This document shows, one piece after another, positions 61,352 to 64,000 of a stretch of DNA of 64,000 nucleotides. Source of the DNA: Histidinibacterium aquaticum. Lineage in GTDB: Bacteria; Pseudomonadota; Alphaproteobacteria; Rhodobacterales; Rhodobacteraceae. The notes below the pieces were generated by a model. The model was given only the letters and a program-made list of their open reading frames with translations. It was not told the origin of the DNA and made no database searches. Within the stretch, counting starts at the first letter, position 1. The number at the start of each line of letters is the position of its first letter. The stretch is from assembly GCF_008710275.1 (NCBI RefSeq), contig NZ_VYQE01000001.1, positions 496,001-560,000 of the forward strand, written 5' to 3'. Made by a program: the position numbers and the translations under genes.

Positions 61352-62089
61352 TTACTCGCGGTTGCCCATGAGCTGGAGCAGGAACATGAACATGTTGATG
61401 AAATCGAGGTAGAGGTTCAGCGCGCCCATGATGGCGGCTTTGCCGAGCCACTCCTGATCCCCCTGCGCCGCGTGAGCGATGTAGGTGTTCTTGATGTTCT
61501 GCGTGTCGTAGGCGGTCAGGCCCGCGAAGATCAGCACGCCGAGGATCGAGATCGCGAACATGATCGCCGGCGAGGCCAGGAAGATGTTGACGATCGAAGC
61601 CACGATCAGGCCGATCACGCCCATGATGAGGAAGGTTCCCCACCCCGAGATGTCCTTCTTCGTGGTGTAGCCCCAGAGGCTGAGACCCGCGAAGGCGATC
61701 GAGGTCACCAGGAAGACCTGGGCGATCGAGTAGCCGGTGAAGGCCACGAAGATCCAGGACAGCGACAGGCCCATCACCGCCGCGAAGGCGAAGAAGAAGG
61801 TCTGCGCGCCGGCGGCGGAGAGCCGGTTGATCATGGCACCGAAGGCGAAGACCATGATGAGCGGCGCGAACATGGCGATCCAGCCCAGGATGTTGGGCTG
61901 CAGCGTCTGCGGATCGCGGAAGATCGCCAGCAGCTGCGGCGAGGTGCCCACGGCCCAGGCCACGGCAAAGGTGATCAGCATGCCTACGGACATCGTGCCG
62001 TAGACCTTGTTCATGTGGGCGCGCAGCCCCTCGTCGATGGCGGCGGAGCGGACACCGCCCGCCGTCCGAACCGTCTGATACTCGGCCAT
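61352..62089 (-). CDS. Bax inhibitor-1/YccA family protein
   Basis: Seven hydrophobic segments with the family motifs VYGTMSVGMLITFAVAW, the SWIFVAFTG region, and AYDTQNIKNTYIAHA and DFINMFMFLLQ at the end. 245 residues. Bacterial relatives act in membrane stress and protease regulation (YccA/FtsH) or as pH-gated calcium leak channels. Confidence 0.92.
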   Translation of the reverse strand: MAEYQTVRTAGGVRSAAIDEGLRAHMNKVYGTMSVGMLITFAVAWAVGTSPQLLAIFRDPQTLQPNILGWIAMFAPLIMVFAFGAMINRLSAAGAQTFFFAFAAVMGLSLSWIFVAFTGYSIAQVFLVTSIAFAGLSLWGYTTKKDISGWGTFLIMGVIGLIVASIVNIFLASPAIMFAISILGVLIFAGLTAYDTQNIKNTYIAHAAQGDQEWLGKAAIMGALNLYLDFINMFMFLLQLMGNRE

Positions 62090-62245
62090 CCATTCCCTCC
62101 AGATGTATCGGTGGCGTCCGACAAGCCGGACGCCTTGCTCCGAAATATTGGAGGTTCCGGCCGTCGTTTCAAGGTTTTCCGGTCGGGATCCGGCCCTTCC
62201 CGACCGTTTGACGCAGGTTTGATCGGCGCCGGAGCGCCTGAGGCC

Positions 62246-62452
62246 TCAGCAGCGCCAGCCGGCGGGCACGTCCCAGACCGGGCGGGCGGCTTCGCGCGCG
62301 GCATCCGAGGCGCTCACGCCGATGTCGCGCAGGCCGGACGCATCGAGCCGGGCCAGCGCGCGGCGCTGGCGGTAGAGACCGAGAAGGTCGAGAAGGCCGG
62401 CGGCGCGGCGACGGCTGCCGGTGACGGCGAGCGTACGGGTCATGGTGGTCAT
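62246..62452 (-). CDS. DUF1127 domain-containing protein
   Basis: 68 residues: a short N-terminal stretch, then RRALARLDASGLRDIGVSAS, the DUF1127 helix pair, ending PAGWRC. ATG 62452 has AAAGGA upstream. DUF1127 proteins have been linked to phosphate/carbon metabolism and sRNA maturation. The gene is divergent from the LysR gene. Confidence 0.88.
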   Translation of the reverse strand: MTTMTRTLAVTGSRRRAAGLLDLLGLYRQRRALARLDASGLRDIGVSASDAAREAARPVWDVPAGWRC

Positions 62453-62507
62453 GTCGGTCCTTTCCCGGAGCGCCGGCAGCCGGCCGATCCGTGATGTGTC
62501 AAAGCTC

Positions 62508-62527
62508 AATCATCATGTAGCTTGATT
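62508..62527. promoter_or_regulatory. Candidate LysR-type binding site
   Basis: AATCA (62508-62512) and TGATT (62523-62527) are inverted arms in the divergent DUF1127-LysR gap, with T-N11-A spacing, the type of site LysR proteins bind. Function inferred from position. Confidence 0.45.
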
Positions 62528-62591
62528 TATAGGGCCTCGGCTGGCATAGGTGAAACGAATGATTTTCAACTAACGCATCACGGAACGTGAT

Positions 62592-63446
62592 ATGCCCCGG
62601 AACCTCGACATCACTTCGCTCCGGTCCTTCGTCACCGTCGCCGAAAGCGGCGGGGTAACCCGGGCGGCCGGCCTGCTGCATCTGACGCAGTCGGCGGTCT
62701 CGATGCAGCTCAAGCGGCTGGAAGAGAGCCTCGACACCCGCCTGCTGGAGCGGGCCGGCCGCGGGGTCGGCCTGACGGCGGCGGGGGAGCAGCTGCTGTC
62801 GCACGCGCGGCGGCTTCTGGAGATCAATGACGACATCTACCGGCGCATGACCTCCGAGGATCTCGAGGGCGAGCTGACGCTCGGCGTCCCGCACGACATC
62901 GTCTACCCGGCGATCCCCGAGGTCCTGCGTCGCTTCGCGGCGGATTATCCCCGGATGAAGGTCCAGCTGCTCAGCTCCTTCACCCGCGCCCTCAAGGAAC
63001 AGTACCGGCGAGGCCAGGCCGACGTGATCCTGACGACGGAGAGCGCCTGCGACCCGGGCGGCGAGACGCTGGCCACGCGCCGGCTGGTCTGGGTGGGCGC
63101 CCCGGACGGCAGCGCCTGGCGCGCGCGCCCGCTGCGGCTGGCCTTCGAGCGCAACTGCATCTTCCGCTCGGGCGTGCAGCGGCGGCTCGACGAGGCGGGC
63201 ATCGGCTGGGAAATGGCCGTGGACAGCGACGCCAGCCGGTCGATCGACGCGACGGTGAGTGCCGACCTCGCCGTCAGCGCGCGGATCGAGGGGACCGAGG
63301 CCACCTACCTCGAGCAGATCGACCACGGGCGCACCCTGCCCGAGCTGCGCGAAATACAGGTGAACATGTACGTCGCTGATCACGGCCAGGGCCCGGCGGC
63401 CGAGGCGCTCGCCGAGATGATCCGGAACGCCTACGCTGCGGTGTAG
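62592..63446 (+). CDS. LysR family transcriptional regulator
   Basis: N-terminal HTH (residues about 5-62, LRSFVTVAESGGVTRAAGLLH and LTQSAVSMQLKRLEESL) and a LysR substrate-binding domain (ELTLGVPHDIVYPAIPEVLRRF). It probably controls the divergent DUF1127 gene. ATG 62592. Ligand unknown. Confidence 0.92.
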   Translation: MPRNLDITSLRSFVTVAESGGVTRAAGLLHLTQSAVSMQLKRLEESLDTRLLERAGRGVGLTAAGEQLLSHARRLLEINDDIYRRMTSEDLEGELTLGVPHDIVYPAIPEVLRRFAADYPRMKVQLLSSFTRALKEQYRRGQADVILTTESACDPGGETLATRRLVWVGAPDGSAWRARPLRLAFERNCIFRSGVQRRLDEAGIGWEMAVDSDASRSIDATVSADLAVSARIEGTEATYLEQIDHGRTLPELREIQVNMYVADHGQGPAAEALAEMIRNAYAAV

Positions 63447-63476
63447 CGCGCCCGAAACGGATCAGGCACGGCCTGG

Positions 63477-64000
63477 TCAGCCCCACTCCTGAAGACGCGC
63501 CACGTAGCGCGCGAGGGTGTCGATCTCGAGGTTCACGGCGTCGCCCTCCGCGACGTCGCCCCAGGTGGTGGCGACCTTGGTGTGGGGGATCAGGTTCACC
63601 CCGAACTCGTGCCCTCTCACCTCGTTCACGGTCAGCGACGTGCCGTTGAGCGCGACCGAGCCCTTGGGGGCGACGAAGCGCGCCAGATCGTCGGGCGCGC
63701 GGAAGCGGATGCGCGTGCTGTCGCCCTCGTCGGTGATCGAGACCACTTCCGCCACGCCATCGACGTGGCCCGAGACGATGTGACCGCCCAGCTCGTCGCC
63801 GACCTTCAGGGCGCGCTCCAGGTTGACCCGACGCCCCGGTGCCCAGGCATTGCGGCCGATCGAGGTCTTGGAGACCGTCTCGGCGGAGACGTCCACGTCG
63901 AACCAGTTGCGCGGCTCGGAGCCCTTGGCGACCACGGTCAGGCAGACCCCGTCGCAGGAGATCGAGGCGCCGATGTCGATACTGGCGGGGTCGTAGTCCG
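63477..64000 (-). CDS. ribE: Riboflavin synthase alpha subunit (partial, 5' end outside window)
   Basis: The protein shows the second lumazine-binding domain motifs LGGHIVSGHVDGVA, VAPKGSVALNGTSLTVNEV and IPHTKVATT, and the SCDGVCLTVV of the first domain just before the window edge. Riboflavin synthase dismutates 6,7-dimethyl-8-ribityllumazine to riboflavin. The frame remains open to 64000, so the N-terminus is missing. Confidence 0.93.
   Translation of the reverse strand, partial: DYDPASIDIGASISCDGVCLTVVAKGSEPRNWFDVDVSAETVSKTSIGRNAWAPGRRVNLERALKVGDELGGHIVSGHVDGVAEVVSITDEGDSTRIRFRAPDDLARFVAPKGSVALNGTSLTVNEVRGHEFGVNLIPHTKVATTWGDVAEGDAVNLEIDTLARYVARLQEWG

Overview
The window is high-GC chromosomal DNA from an alphaproteobacterium, most likely Rhodobacteraceae (roseobacter-like). 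The evidence is a SAM-II riboswitch in front of metZ, a group-2 Mrp/Pha antiporter operon with an MnhA-MnhB fusion, a PopZ-like protein, an HvrA-type H-NS protein, a DUF1127 gene divergent from a LysR gene, and GTG/TTG starts with GTGA/ATGA/TGATG couplings. No rRNA operon or CRISPR array is visible.

Left housekeeping block (about 1-15,050): an inactive-looking SPOR/peptidoglycan-binding trypsin-fold protein, TrkH, FolE2, SAM-II-controlled MetZ, an alpha/beta hydrolase, a GNAT, rpmG with its terminator, RNase P RNA, a muramoyl-alanine amidase, an Excalibur-type lipoprotein, gatCA, a ceramidase-fold membrane protein, a UPF0173 hydrolase and recJ. The block ends at tRNA-Glu(TTC).

Integrated island (about 15,110-36,217; 21.1 kb): the last 16 bases of the tRNA-Glu region recur at 36,202-36,217 beside a P4-type tyrosine integrase. 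A 23-base direct repeat lies just inside each end. Next to the integrase are two AlpA/excisionase-like regulators, a possible short plus-strand RNA, and an eight-gene minus-strand operon joined by 1-4 base overlaps. That operon encodes a winged-helix-like protein, a 34-residue peptide, a PC4-like protein, a primase-polymerase, a DUF5681 protein, 54- and 85-residue proteins and a 780-residue disordered/glycine-zipper protein. No large terminase, capsid or tail gene is seen, so this looks like a phage satellite or a minimal integrative element. Cargo toward the tRNA end is mosaic and partly AT-richer: an ImmA/IrrE regulator with a DUF4411 PIN-like protein and a coupled membrane coiled-coil protein, an HTH operator region, small secreted proteins including a Rap1a-like one, a second TrkH, two DUF1328-like membrane proteins, a zinc-ribbon protein, a response-regulator pseudogene and an H-NS protein.

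Right block (36,218-64,000): YihY/BrkB protein, EamA transporter, a CaiB-type CoA transferase overlapping the end of the six-gene mnh operon, a PAP2 phosphatase, an MFS transporter with a His-rich tail, tRNA-Cys, a PIMT-like methyltransferase, a TolC-family protein, the PopZ-like protein, WaaA, a class II HDAC-like amidohydrolase, a secreted glutathione peroxidase, Nudix, DUF1178, SDR, M3 oligoendopeptidase, GNAT, DUF4389, a Gfo/Idh oxidoreductase, a VOC protein, a Bax-inhibitor-like protein, DUF1127, LysR and a riboflavin synthase truncated by the window edge.
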